Shown: in pieces, positions 21,201-30,927 of the stretch | How positions within the stretch are numbered: the stretch's first letter is position 1 | Layout: each line of letters begins with the position of its first letter | Source of the DNA: Turnera subulata | Lineage: Eukaryota > Streptophyta > Magnoliopsida > Malpighiales > Passifloraceae | Length of the DNA: 64,000 bases | Direction of reading: 5' to 3' | NCBI GenBank assembly: GCA_028386065.3 | Contig: JAKUCV010005767.1 | Location: 3,855-67,854, forward strand | Notes under the pieces: model-generated | Told to the model about the DNA's origin: nothing | Database searches by the model: none | The model's input: the letters and a program-made list of their open reading frames with translations, nothing else | Made by a program: the position numbers and the translations under genes

Positions 21201-22483
21201 TGGCCAGAGGGTTAGTTGGTTGGGATGTTGACCCCGGATTTGTGATATTGGGATGTTGATCTCGGATTTGTGATATTGGGATGTTGATCCCAGATTTGAG
21301 ATATTGGGATGTTGATCCCGGATTTGTGATATGGGGATGTTGATCCCGGATTGTGGTGGGGCCTGGCATCCAGAATCAGTAAATAACCAGGTACGACCCT
21401 AGCTTGTCCAGTGACGGGGCCCGGAAGATAAAATTTGTAATAAAAATTAATAAGTATTCATTTGGTCTTGGCTTTGATATGATTTAGTAGGATTCCTCTA
21501 TCGTGTTGTTTGTGTTGGTTTCCTCTGTTATGTTGTTCGTGTTGGTTTCCTCTGATGTGTTGTTTGAGTTGGATTCCTCTGTCGTGAAGTATGTGTTAGT
21601 TGTTATGGCAGTATCCTTGTGATGTGATTGTTTTTGCTTATTGTTGTGATTGTTGTGTTTATCTCGAAAGTATTATGGTTGATTATATATCACTGTTTAT
21701 CTTTCGTCGGTGAGCGCTTCGGACTCACCCCTCGNNNNNNNNNNNNNNNNNNNNNNNNNNNNNNNNNNNNNNNNNNNNNNNNNNNNNNNNNNNNNNNNNN
21801 NNNNNNNNNNNNCATTTGGTCTTGGCTTTGATATGATTTAGTAGGATTCCTCTATCGTGTTGTTTGTGTTGGTTTCCTCTGTTATGTTGTTCGTGTTGGT
21901 TTCCTCTGATGTGTTGTTTGAGTTGGATTCCTCTGTCGTGAAGTATGTGTTAGTTGTTATGGCAGTATCCTTGTGATGTGATTGTTTTTGCTTATTGTTG
22001 TGATTGTTGTGTTTATCTCGAAAGTATTATGGTTGATTATATATCACTGTTTATCTTTCGTCGGTGAGCGCTTCGGACTCACCCCTCGCCTGCGGGGTTT
22101 CATCCCGTAGGATGAGTTGTTTGTAGTGCAGGAACGTACAGGGCGAGCTGAAGCGTACCCTCGGACAGGACTCGGATCCATTAGTTGTATTGGGCTTGCA
22201 CATGTTATCATGTGAGTCATAAGTCTTCCGCTGTGCATATTGTTGAGTTTTATGCTGCTGTATATGTTGTAGTTGGGCCATTGGGCCGGATGGTTGTTGT
22301 TGATGTCCCCGGGGTTCGGGTGACGAGTTCTATGTTGGGCCGAAGGGTCGGTTTTCAGTTTTTGTTATGGGCCGTTGACCAGTTTATTGTTTTATACGCT
22401 GTCTGTTGGGCTTTGTTGGGTTGGGTTGTCACAGTTCCGGCACGTGTTTACTGTGCACGGTAAATACGGGTCGGGGCGTCTCA
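18220..22483 (+). repeat. 3' LTR of LARD copy 1 (4,264 bp as assembled)
   Basis: Near-identical to the 5' LTR by eye, with small indels in the pyrimidine block. It has five GGGAT-n4-ATCCC units (21,224-21,350) where the 5' LTR has three. It contains 78 Ns followed by a repeat of the preceding 276 bases. Removing that duplication and gap leaves about 3.9 kb, in line with the 5' LTR. Confidence 0.85.
21735..21812. other. Assembly gap (78 N) with duplicated flank
   Basis: The run of N separates two apparently identical 276-bp copies: 21,459-21,734 before it and 21,813-22,088 after it, offset 354. The 5' LTR has this block once. The most likely reading is a scaffolding join of contigs that overlap in truth. 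Confidence 0.85.
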
Positions 22484-23250
22484 CTTAAACCCTAAATACC
22501 AAAAACCTTAAATTCTAAATCCAAAAATATTAAAACACTAAATTCTAAATTTTTAATCCTAAACCTTAAAATATTAAATCTTATACTCTAAAACCTTAAA
22601 CTCTAAACCTAAAACCCTTAACTTCATATCGTAAACCTCTAAACTCTAAATCCTAAAAAACTTAAATCCTAAATTCTAAAACTTAAATCCTAATATTTAA
22701 ATCCTAATAACCTAAAATCCTAATCTTTAAAATTTTAGAGTTTAGGGTCTAAAATTTATGATTTAGGGTTTAGGATTTAGGAGATTGGAATTTAGGAGCT
22801 AGAGTTTAGAGTTGAAGTTTTTTTGTATTCAAAATTTAGAGGTCTATGATACCTTTAGTTAAAGGATCTAGAATTTAGAATTTAAGATTTTAGAGTTTTA
22901 GGTTTAGCATTTTAAGGTTTAAGGTTTAAGATTTACGGTTTATTGGTTTAATATTTTAGGGTTTAGAGTTCAAAGTCTTATAATTTTTTAGGGTTTAGGA
23001 TATAAGACTAAGGATATAATGTTTCGTTTAGAATGTAGGACTTAGGATTTAGAGTTTAGGATTTTAGGATTTTTGGTTTAGGGTTTAACGTTTTTAAAAT
23101 TTAAAATTTAGAGGTTTAGGATATAAAATTGAGAATTTTAGAATTTAGTATTTTTAGTTTTTGTATTTAGGGTTTAGAATTTATGAATTTAATATTTAGT
23201 ATTTCCAGCTTACTACTTCACTTTGTATCCTAAATTTTAAACCCTAAAGG
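22484..23250. repeat. Degenerate telomere-like repeats with an orientation switch
   Basis: From 22,484 to about 22,733 the strand reads as diverged CCCTAAA (aaaccctaaat, aatcctaaa). From about 22,735 to 23,250 it reads as diverged TTTAGGG (gatttagggtttaggattt). The switch lies in tctttaaaattttagagttt. Perfect heptamer arrays are absent, so this is an old or imitation interstitial telomere-like tract rather than a recent telomere fusion. Confidence 0.7.
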
Positions 23251-23637
23251 CTAATATACATAGAGATATGCATTTAGTGTTTCGAGTCGCTCCTTTCTTA
23301 TTTTTTTATTATTTTATAAAGGATTAAAATGAAAATTTTAGAAAAGTATAAGGACTAAAATAATGTTATATATACTTATAGGGATTAAAAATTCTTAAAG
23401 ATAACAGAAAATTTAACGGAATCATACCGATACTCAATTGGTGTTCTTTTTAAATGTTATAGGACTTGAATGAGTCATTTTTCGATTTTAGGACTCAAAT
23501 GAGATTTCGGGAAAAGATATAGGACTCGCGGGGTTGTTATCCCGGAAAAAAAAGGAAGCACCGAATCATTCACCATGATATAACAGATTTAAAAACTCAG
23601 GTACACATTGTGACAAAAAGAAAACATAGGACTATAT

Positions 23638-23833
23638 TTTTTTTTGATGTCATAAAGTTTAGGTTGAGCAGAGGCTCCCCCAGTCCAGGGCCAGGGCAAA
23701 CCACCGGGCCCAGCGGGCGCTTACAGTGGTATTTACAGATTACCCACCAAGAGGGACGGTCGGTGGGGTTCGAACTCTCAACCTAATGGGAGTGCTTACT
23801 GAACCTCAACTAACTAAGCCAACCCTCGTTGGC
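23638..23833 (-). mobile_element. tRNA-derived SINE
   Basis: A 196-bp insert flanked by a perfect 16-bp target-site duplication, AAACATAGGACTATAT (23,622-23,637 and 23,834-23,849). On the minus strand it starts with GAGGGTTGGCTTAGTTAGTT, holding a polymerase III A-box-like TGGCTTAGTTAGTTGAGG, then a B box AGTTCGAACCCC. It ends in an A-rich tail (the T run at 23,638). This layout is diagnostic of a SINE mobilised by LINE machinery. The subfamily cannot be named. Confidence 0.9.
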
Positions 23834-23849
23834 AAACATAGGACTATAT

Positions 23850-24799
23850 GATTGGTACAAATTTAATAGTTGGGTACTAAAAAAAAGCCTCAAAACTCAT
23901 CAGAATTTATTCAATGAGAAGGTATGAATGGAAAAACAAAACTAGAATATTGGGTTATTGATTGTTGATTCAATGGCAGACATTTTTTCGTAATGTGGCT
24001 CCGTTTCCATCCATATAGGAAACGTATGAGGAGTGATGTCTATTGAGGTCATTACAACTATATGTCATCGCTAATCCAACTTATACACCTTTATCATTAA
24101 CCTCGTGATCACAAAAAGGATTTTTTATTTTCAACTTCTGGGAAACGAATTTCATAAATTATTAAACTGCGAAATAGTATGAGAAAGTAGTGGCATAAGT
24201 TGTCCAAAGTAATTCGCTCGTCCTTAGCTCCCAGTTTTGAAAGTTTATGGTGTGAAAACAATCCAAGCCCATCCTTGCCATCATTCTCAATGTCCTTAAT
24301 CACAACACTGTAAGGAATCAATATAGAAGATCCTGAAATAACAGCAACAACATCTCATTTTAAGTAGCATCTTTTGCCCGGAGAATGGAGGATTTAGACA
24401 ATCAATGTGCTTCACGTCATCTACTGCAAACCACCTCTCCAACATATTTCACATTATTACTATTAATTGATATACACAAAAAGGAAAAACAGCTCCGGTG
24501 TAAGAAATGAACACCTGAATATGATCTTGATTCCTAGATCCTTTAATTTTTCTGGTAGCAAAACCATTTCCAACTAAAATTACGCTGACAAATATATTGG
24601 CGTGATTTCGATTAATCCAAAGCTAGGATTGACTCGCGAATATTGATACAAAAGTTTCTTCAAAGCCCCCTAGTGTACGATAAGCCTAAAGCCTACTGCA
24701 GAATAGTTCAGCAGCAAAATAGTGTTGAGAAATGGAAGGCCACTTCTACAAGGTTTTGAGGAACAACACAAAACTGGTATAGCATAAGGAAATCACTAC
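23850..24799. other. Intergenic sequence downstream of NOP56
   Basis: Mostly AT-rich. The part near 24,700-24,799 is probably the NOP56 3' UTR. An exon-like minus-strand frame lies at about 24,109-24,332 and is listed separately. Nothing else recognised. Confidence 0.45.
24109..24332 (-). pseudogene. Exon-like minus-strand fragment, family unknown
   Basis: After a good acceptor (TGTTATTTCAG, exon from 24,332) the minus strand reads SSILIPYSVVIKDIENDGK, then DGLGLFSHHKLSKLGAK and DERITLDNLCHYFL, which has the composition of real protein. No other exons of such a gene are visible and I do not recognise the family. It could be a captured or relic exon, or chance. Confidence 0.3.
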
Positions 24800-27680
24800 T
24801 CAGTCTTCACTTCTTGACTTCTTCTTCTTTTTCTTGCCATCATTAACAGCCAGCAAATCTTCCACATCTTGATCCTTGCTCTTCTTCTTCTTCTTCTTGG
24901 CAGCTCCATCCCCTTCGGCATCAACACCGTTAACACCATTTGCTTTCTCCACAACCTGCTCTTGCTCCTCCTGCTTTCTCTTTTCCTTTTTCTTTTTCTT
25001 CTCTGATTTAACATCCTCAGAAGCATCTCCATTTCCGTTTGCTGCTGGTTTATCCTCGGCCATAGGCTCACCATCAGTTGCAACCTCAGATTTTGATTTC
25101 TTTTTCTTGCTTTTCTTTACAGAAGGCACAGTATGTGGTGCTTCTACGTCCATGTCATCATCTGCACCAGCCAATGCAACCATCAAGATAAACTGTTAAA
25201 ACCATGAAATGCCAACAAGTCGGACTGTAACTGCACTAGACTAATTGCACAATCCTAATGACAGTCTGATGAAGCTACGGAAACACCCATAAAGCTAAGA
25301 TTGTGAAAAGAGGGAACCAGAAGCATTTAATCTGAGGCCCTGACCTTTATTTCCAGCATGATCAATTGCAGCTTTCATCACATCAATATTTTTACGAGGT
25401 GCAACTCCCTTGTCATAGAAATCTAGCCGCTCCTCAACTTGCTCTCTTAACTTTTCCCCAAAAACAGTGGTCCCCCTCTCTGCGAATATAAAAAATAACA
25501 CAGAGAGAAGTTGGACAAAGAAAATAAATAAAAACGACCAAACATGTCTTGAATAAAGCTCAGAATCTTTACCTGCAAAACAATCGATACGAGATGCAAT
25601 GGAACACTTATTTGCCAAATAGCGAGCCATGCGTCCCTTGTTGCGAGCAGAAGCTCGGCCAATGAAGGATGAGTGGAAAATCAAACCATACTTTGGTGTG
25701 TTTCCTCGGGTTTTCAGTGCCCTAAGGACAAAAGATAAAAATTTCTATAAAAATATCTTTAGAAAAAGAACCATTACTGTTATTAGACTTGGGTTTCTGC
25801 TGAACAATCCAATAGGTAATGAAGCTCTACTAGTCAATATAACAATTACATATTTGAACAACAAGGAAAATAATTGGACTATAGAAACAAAGATTCTAGC
25901 TTAGGAGAACCAAACACTTGTATAAAACAGTAAAGCCTTAGCGACAAATATGTCACCTGAAAAGTGCTTTCTCTGCACCAAGGATCTGAAGGGTAGAAGA
26001 AGGGCACTTGGCAAGATTTGTGAGACTACCAGCATGAGAAATCAAGCGGGCTCCAACAATTTCACCAATCAAGGAGGCCAAATTGGGTGCAATGTCATTC
26101 ATTTTACTAATCAGATACTCGTGGAGCTTCTTCCTATACTCAGAAAGGTCTATCACTCTTTGAGCAAAATTCTGGACATTAATCAAATCAATTGGGGACA
26201 CATCCTGACCTGCAAATGGGGAAGAAACAAGTGAATAGAGGATTTCATAACAAGGGCCTCACACAGTCAATAAATCTGAGCTCTACCCATCGATGCCTTG
26301 GCCGCTTCTACAACTTCCTTAGCTTTATCTTCATCTCCAAATATGTCGGTCAACTCGGGAATCTGGGCATCAGACAATTTTGCCTTATCCTCAATAAACT
26401 TTGCAATCTTTGCATAGAGATAGTTATCGTTCACAATCTTCACTAGTTCAGGGAAATGCCATGAGTACCATTCTCTGCAGGAAGTCATCATCCGATTTCA
26501 GAAAATAAGATTATACTTCCAGGAATTTTGAGGATAAACATATGGCACCAAGAATCAGAGACGAACCTGACTCTCATTGCGAAAGAATTGATATCCTTGT
26601 CAAGTGTATCAAGGAGAAAAATTGCTTGGATGACCATATTGTCAACCCGGTTAACATTGAACTTAACTTTTGCCCTGCTGTAACTATGGCTCAGACCAAG
26701 TTGAGCTTTCTCCAAGTCACCAGGCTATATGATATTAAGTTTGGAAAAAAAGAATCAAGAAACAGTAATAAGCTATGTGACATTTGGACAGGAGAACACT
26801 GGAAAACGATTGCATACCTTCATCTGCTGGAGGAAGGTTACAAAATGTAGGCGCACACCGCGAAGCAGCTCAAGTATGAATTCATTACATTGGCAAGGGA
26901 TTTTAGTAACTTCATAGATATGAGACCCAAGCTTAGGCTCCGAAACTCCCAGACTGAACTTGGGCTTCTTACCTGCCTTGACTTTGAGATTTATTTCTAG
27001 AAAATTTCTCAACTCATCTGTCATAATTCCTGCATAGAGAAACCCATGGATTATATGAAAGGCTGCCAGCAAGAAAAAATACTTGAAAAGAATAAACAAA
27101 AAGAGAGCAGTAGCAATAATCACCACAAAGCAAATCCATAGAATCCAATGTAGTCATGCCTTGAGGATAAGAAACATAACAAGAACACTGGCACACACAC
27201 AAACAACAAAAAATGTTCTATTTTTTCTATGAGTAAGGAAACAGAAGGCACGTTTGGCAAAAATCTAAAAAAAAAAAAAAGAAAAACAGCCAGGCCCAAA
27301 TGAGATACAAGAGCTAGCTAGCTACTTAAATTCAATCATCAAGCCCCAAAATTACAATGACATCACAAATACCGAGCAAGCAAACTCATATATTTCTGAG
27401 TCTCAGCAGAGAAAATACAAAGCAAGACGGGTTTTTTTTGCTGCAAAAATAAGGTCATATTATAAGAAGAATTACCATCAGAGACAGAGTTACACTGAGT
27501 GAGAGCATCAAGGGCAGACTTGTAAGGGTGGAAAGAGACGAGCTTGGCGACCTTGCCGAAGCGGGTGAGGTCAGTGACGGAGCTCTTGACGGCCTCCGTG
27601 TTTTGACCGATTTCATCAAGCCCCTCCGCTGTAAACAACGCGTACCCGGAGGCCGCCTCGAACAATAGATACAGCGCCAT
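24800..27680 (-). CDS. NOP56: Nucleolar protein 56, box C/D snoRNP core
   Basis: Eight exons (minus strand): 27476-27680, 26818-27029, 26567-26724, 26287-26474, 25957-26209, 25573-25721, 25345-25479 and 24800-25161, all GT-AG. They total 1662 nt and 553 residues, in frame throughout. NOP56 scaffolds box C/D snoRNPs with fibrillarin, NOP58 and the 15.5K protein and supports rRNA 2'-O-methylation in the nucleolus. The N-terminus [16 protein letters not shown] and [15 protein letters not shown] is the NOP5NT domain. The NOSIC/coiled-coil part follows, and the Nop domain is at about residues 300-388 ([41 protein letters not shown]). The last about 110 residues are Lys/Glu-rich with runs of up to six lysines, typical of this protein. 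NOP58 is less likely given the EIGQNTEAV signature. Confidence 0.95.
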
Positions 27681-27897
27681 TTTTTTGTTAGTGTGCCTTT
27701 CGCTTCAGCCCCGCCGCATTCGCTGGGAGAAAACGGCAAGAAAAGGGTTTTGGTAGCAGGGTTTTATTACATATGCTCCTTATATATGTTATACTAGTTC
27801 AAAACCCTGTGCTTTTAGGGTTCACTAATTCGGGAGGACAAGTTGTAGTGGTCATTCTGTTTTATATAATTTTAGACTGTCTGTCTTAACGAAAGCA

Positions 27898-27970
27898 GCG
27901 CTCGTGGCCTAATGGATAAGGCGCCTGACTTCTAATCAGGCGATTGTGGGTTCGAGTCCCACCGGGCGTG
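27898..27970 (+). tRNA. tRNA-Arg (anticodon UCU)
   Basis: A 73-nt cloverleaf. Acceptor GCGCTCG pairs with CGGGCGT using G-U wobbles, discriminator G. The D arm is TGGCCTAATGGATAAGGC-like, the anticodon stem CCTGA/TCAGG encloses CTTCTAA with TCT, and the T arm is GTGGG-TTCGAGT-CCCAC. It ends in a T-rich stretch (ccctttttct) suitable for polymerase III termination. It lies just upstream of NOP56, which is transcribed the other way. Confidence 0.92.
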
Positions 27971-28009
27971 CCCTTTTTCTCCATTACCGGTTTATTAATT
28001 ATTTATGCA

Positions 28010-28073
28010 GCGCTCGTGGCCTAGCGCCTGACTTCTAATCAGGCGATTGTGGGTTCGAGTCCCACCGGGCGTG
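28010..28073 (+). pseudogene. tRNA-Arg(UCU) pseudogene, D-arm deletion
   Basis: A tandem copy of the preceding tRNA gene, identical except for a 9-nt loss (ATGGATAAG or equivalent) that removes most of the D loop. The 3' flank ccctttttctccattaccgg and onward is also duplicated (27,971-28,006 and 28,074-28,109). The duplication is therefore of a block of about 110 bp, including the terminator. The anticodon and T arms are intact. Confidence 0.88.
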
Positions 28074-28109
28074 CCCTTTTTCTCCATTACCGGTTTATTA
28101 ATTATTTAT

Positions 28110-29951
28110 TACCCTTCCCTTCCAGTTCGTCCAACATTTTGCAAAACCTAACACCATCCCTGTTTACCGCCCACTAATCACTACAATACATCTGCTTCCA
28201 TCACAACTCACCTTGAGGAATGCTAATTTTTGCATTGCCAAAGCTCAAAAGGGAATGCTCTGCATTCGGGATCACAGTCTGAGTTACTAGGGAGTCTGAT
28301 ATTGGTGCCTCAATGTGCTCAATTCCAAGATAACATCTATGTATGATAGCTACGAACAAGGGCAGGGGTCGGTATACCTCTGTTCTTGGTCGGTTGTAGT
28401 GTAATTCCTTCAGGATATGTTTCCTGCTTCTAATTGATAATATGCTTACGACAAAGAGGGTAAAGAGGAAAGAAGTTTTTTTTTTATTATGGTTTATTGG
28501 TGCCATTTATGGACAAAATTCATTTGTGGGCGTCAGCAGAATCCTTAGAAATCTTCAATGTGCCAAGACTTATATGAAAATGACAAATCTAAAAGTTGTT
28601 TACATTGATATAACTTTGACCACATGGAAAATAACCTTGACAACAAGGAACATGCCACATATTGACATTTCTCTACTTCGTTGCAGTCTCAAATGGATAA
28701 AAAGGTTCTTAGCACACTTTGTAGTATATAAGGTATAGCCTACGAAAATGTAAATGCGCTTGGTTCACACTTAATCCTAAGCAAAAGCAACTGCATCTAC
28801 AATCTTCAGAAATCACATCTTCAACATCTTTGAAGGCCATCATCACTTCTTTAAGGTTTCAATGTGACTACAGTATACAATCCAGCTGCTAGCACATTCT
28901 GCAATGTCTTCGAAAGAGAATAATCAAATTTGAATAACGCCATTCAATATGGGGCCACTTCTTTTGCATATGAAATTCAATCTATGCAAATGTAAGATCA
29001 GTTTATATTCTCTCTTTTCTCATCCTTTTTGACGCACGATATCTATCAGTCGCAGAAAGTAGCAGCAGAGTCACCTTGAGTCTCAAAGCTAACTGATCAA
29101 GTAATAGAAGAATAATTTCCCAAGATAACATAAGAAGCATACAGAGCTTACACTTTAGTTTGTGAATTTTCATTTACAACTACAACTTGTTGCTGGTCTG
29201 TTAGATGAACCCAATCAAGAAAGTGTTTCAGAATCAGAATCACACAACAGCCCACATCATTAGATTAGACACATGATGGAAACCAAAGAACAAAGTAGCA
29301 CACATCTTAGCTGCTTCCAATCAAACTGACCACGCATAATTCAGATTTGATATAATAGAAAATATATCAGCAACATAAGACCCCAATAATCTGAAAGTCA
29401 TTTCATTCTATTTTGGAAGGATATAAGGCAGGAAACAATAATGTTTTGACACTTTTGTAACACAAGAAAGCAAGTATTTTACTGACAGAACTTGTGCAAA
29501 AGAATTTACAGAGTTTAACTAAACTAACACACAACAACCAGGCAGCGCTACTGGAAACGATAATAAATAAACCATCAGAAGTTGGATTAGGAAATCAGCA
29601 CCAACACTGGTGAGTGTCTCAGACGACCGTCGTGAGAAATTTAAATCCAAAATCATCATCAGGTTTTAGGATTGCAGAGTGGAATAATCAAGACACATTA
29701 CCATACCCACCACACCACACACAAAAAGGAGACATAAAAGAGAGAACTAAGATTAAAGAGGGTTAAAGGGGCATCAAAGCCAGAGACTAATAAAGCAGTT
29801 AATAGTATTCCTTGCAAATGCATATCCCTCAGAATTCATATTTATCATCAGTAGAGATCAGCCCACTACTTTTTTTTTTTTTGTTAAATTTGAAACAATT
29901 CATCACGGAGATGCGCATATCTTCAGCAATTCAACACCTTTTGCCAGATCT

Positions 29952-29954
<3 letters not shown>
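28110..29954. other. Intergenic region, no confident gene
   Basis: AT-rich sequence. A minus-strand stretch at about 28,214-28,330 reads GIEHIEAPISDSLVTQTV then PNAEHSLLSFGNAKISIPQ and ends at a donor-like GTGAGT. It looks exon-like, but the family is not recognised. Nothing else is supported. Confidence 0.4.

Positions 29955-30019
<65 letters not shown>
29955..30019. repeat. (AT)n microsatellite
   Basis: About 32 uninterrupted AT dinucleotides followed by a poly-A run. A homologous pair of short segments flanks it at 29,820-29,875 and 30,157-30,213. Confidence 0.97.
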
Positions 30020-30024
<5 letters not shown>

Positions 30025-30608
30025 AAAATCCAGGCAAACAATCGCACAAGCATGGTAAAAACAGAGCACATTTTGTTATATTACGACGATAAGCTGAAGA
30101 AAAAAAAAACAGTATTCAAATGGGAAACAATAACAGAGCGAGAAAAATCAAGAGTACATCCCTCAGAATTTGTTAGTTCATCAAAAATTGAGATCAGGCC
30201 ACTACTTTTAATTACTTGAAACATAACTCCTCATCGGGATATATGAGCTTGGGAAAAAAAAAAAAAAGAACACAAACAGTAGTGGTAGCCGTAGTATCAA
30301 AACAGAACTCAACCAAAGCAGAGTGTAAGCCAACAAATCAGATAAAAGCTGCTAGTAATTGCAGTGAAGTGAAAAAGAGCACAACAAGTATTAAGGGTTT
30401 TGAATACGAGGAGAAGGAAGGCATCTCTACTGTAGAGGGATTGGGTTTTGTCTTCTAAGTGAGAAGATAACTATGAGGAAACTAGGTTTAGCTAGTCTTA
30501 TATATACTACTACTACACACGCCGGCTGGAAGGGAAAGGAAAGTTTAACATCGTTAAGTAAGTTTGTGTTCAATATTAAGAGTTAGCGAAAATAATCAAA
30601 CATCAAAG
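30020..30608. other. Intergenic sequence before tRNA-Ser
   Basis: AT-rich with A runs. A TATA-like tcttatatatacta lies near 30,497. Plus-strand frames at 30,216-30,458 have no recognisable domain. No gene supported. Confidence 0.4.
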
Positions 30609-30690
30609 GTGGACATGCCGGAGTGGTTATCGGGCATGACTAGAAATCATGTGGGCTCTGCCCGCGCAGGTTCGAATCCTGCTGTTCACG
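30609..30690 (+). tRNA. tRNA-Ser (anticodon AGA)
   Basis: An 82-nt class II tRNA. Acceptor GTGGACA pairs with TGTTCAC, discriminator G. The D arm is in GCCGGAGTGGTTATCGGGC. The anticodon stem CATGA/TCATG encloses CTAGAAA (AGA). There is a long variable arm (GTGGGCTCTGCCCGC) and a T arm GCAGG-TTCGAAT-CCTGC. It is followed by cctttttctt, a polymerase III terminator. Confidence 0.95.
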
Positions 30691-30927
30691 CCTTTTTCTT
30701 TATCATTTTTTAATTTTTAATTTTGAGAATTCCATTAAAAAAAAAAAAGGAATTGCTCACAGGACAAAAAAGAAAAAGGGGGAAAAGGACAAGATATAGA
30801 GAGCGTGTATAAATGCCTGCCTACTAAGAAGTCGCCTGTCGGCACCGTAAAGTATCTAACAACTACCCCAAAGTGCTTTTAAGCAGCTCATTGTGTTTGG
30901 GGAGCTGAAAATAAAGCTACACAGGCC

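Larger units (their letters stand above)
11856..22483 (+). mobile_element. LARD-like LTR retrotransposon copy 1 (type A LTRs)
   Basis: Complete 10,628-bp non-autonomous LTR element flanked by the 5-bp duplication CTTAA (11,851-11,855 and 22,484-22,488). LTRs begin TGTAA-AGCCCGGG and end GGGGCGTCTCA. Three bases after the 5' LTR is TGGTACCGGAGC (15,705-15,716), close to the initiator-Met primer site TGGTATCAGAGC. Before the 3' LTR is a GGAATTTCGGGGGCGAAATT block and a purine tract, a context familiar from plant Ty3/gypsy elements. The 2,518-bp interior has no gag, protease, RT, RNase H or integrase. It carries two minus-strand genes, so the element needs enzymes from elsewhere. Long LTRs with a short non-gag-pol interior define LARDs. 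LTR divergence looks low, suggesting recent insertion. Confidence 0.88.
9422..23543. mobile_element. Putative fold-back/TIR element with nested insertions
   Basis: The left end (9422 to about 9560) and the reverse complement of the right end (23,543 back to about 23,402) share GGGATAAC-A-CCCGCGAGT-type starts, then CTATA-CTTTTCCCGAAA, CTCATTTGAGTCCTAAAA, CGAAAAATG and CCGTTAAATTTT-like blocks, at roughly 75-80% by eye. Next to the ends and between later insertions lies degenerate telomere-like repeat DNA (11,747-11,855 and 22,484-23,250) that itself flips orientation near 22,733. Without the LTR insertions the element would be about 1.3-1.5 kb. No transposase is present, so it would be non-autonomous. 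No convincing target-site duplication was found, so the classification is tentative. Confidence 0.45.

Noticed and set aside
28010..28073. Second functional tRNA-Arg gene
   Set aside because: The nine-base D-arm deletion destroys the D loop and A box; recorded as a pseudogene.
29580..29670. Minus-strand ATGATGA and CTGA motifs resembling a C/D snoRNA
   Set aside because: No terminal stem can be formed around the boxes and the C/D spacing does not fit a clear guide structure.
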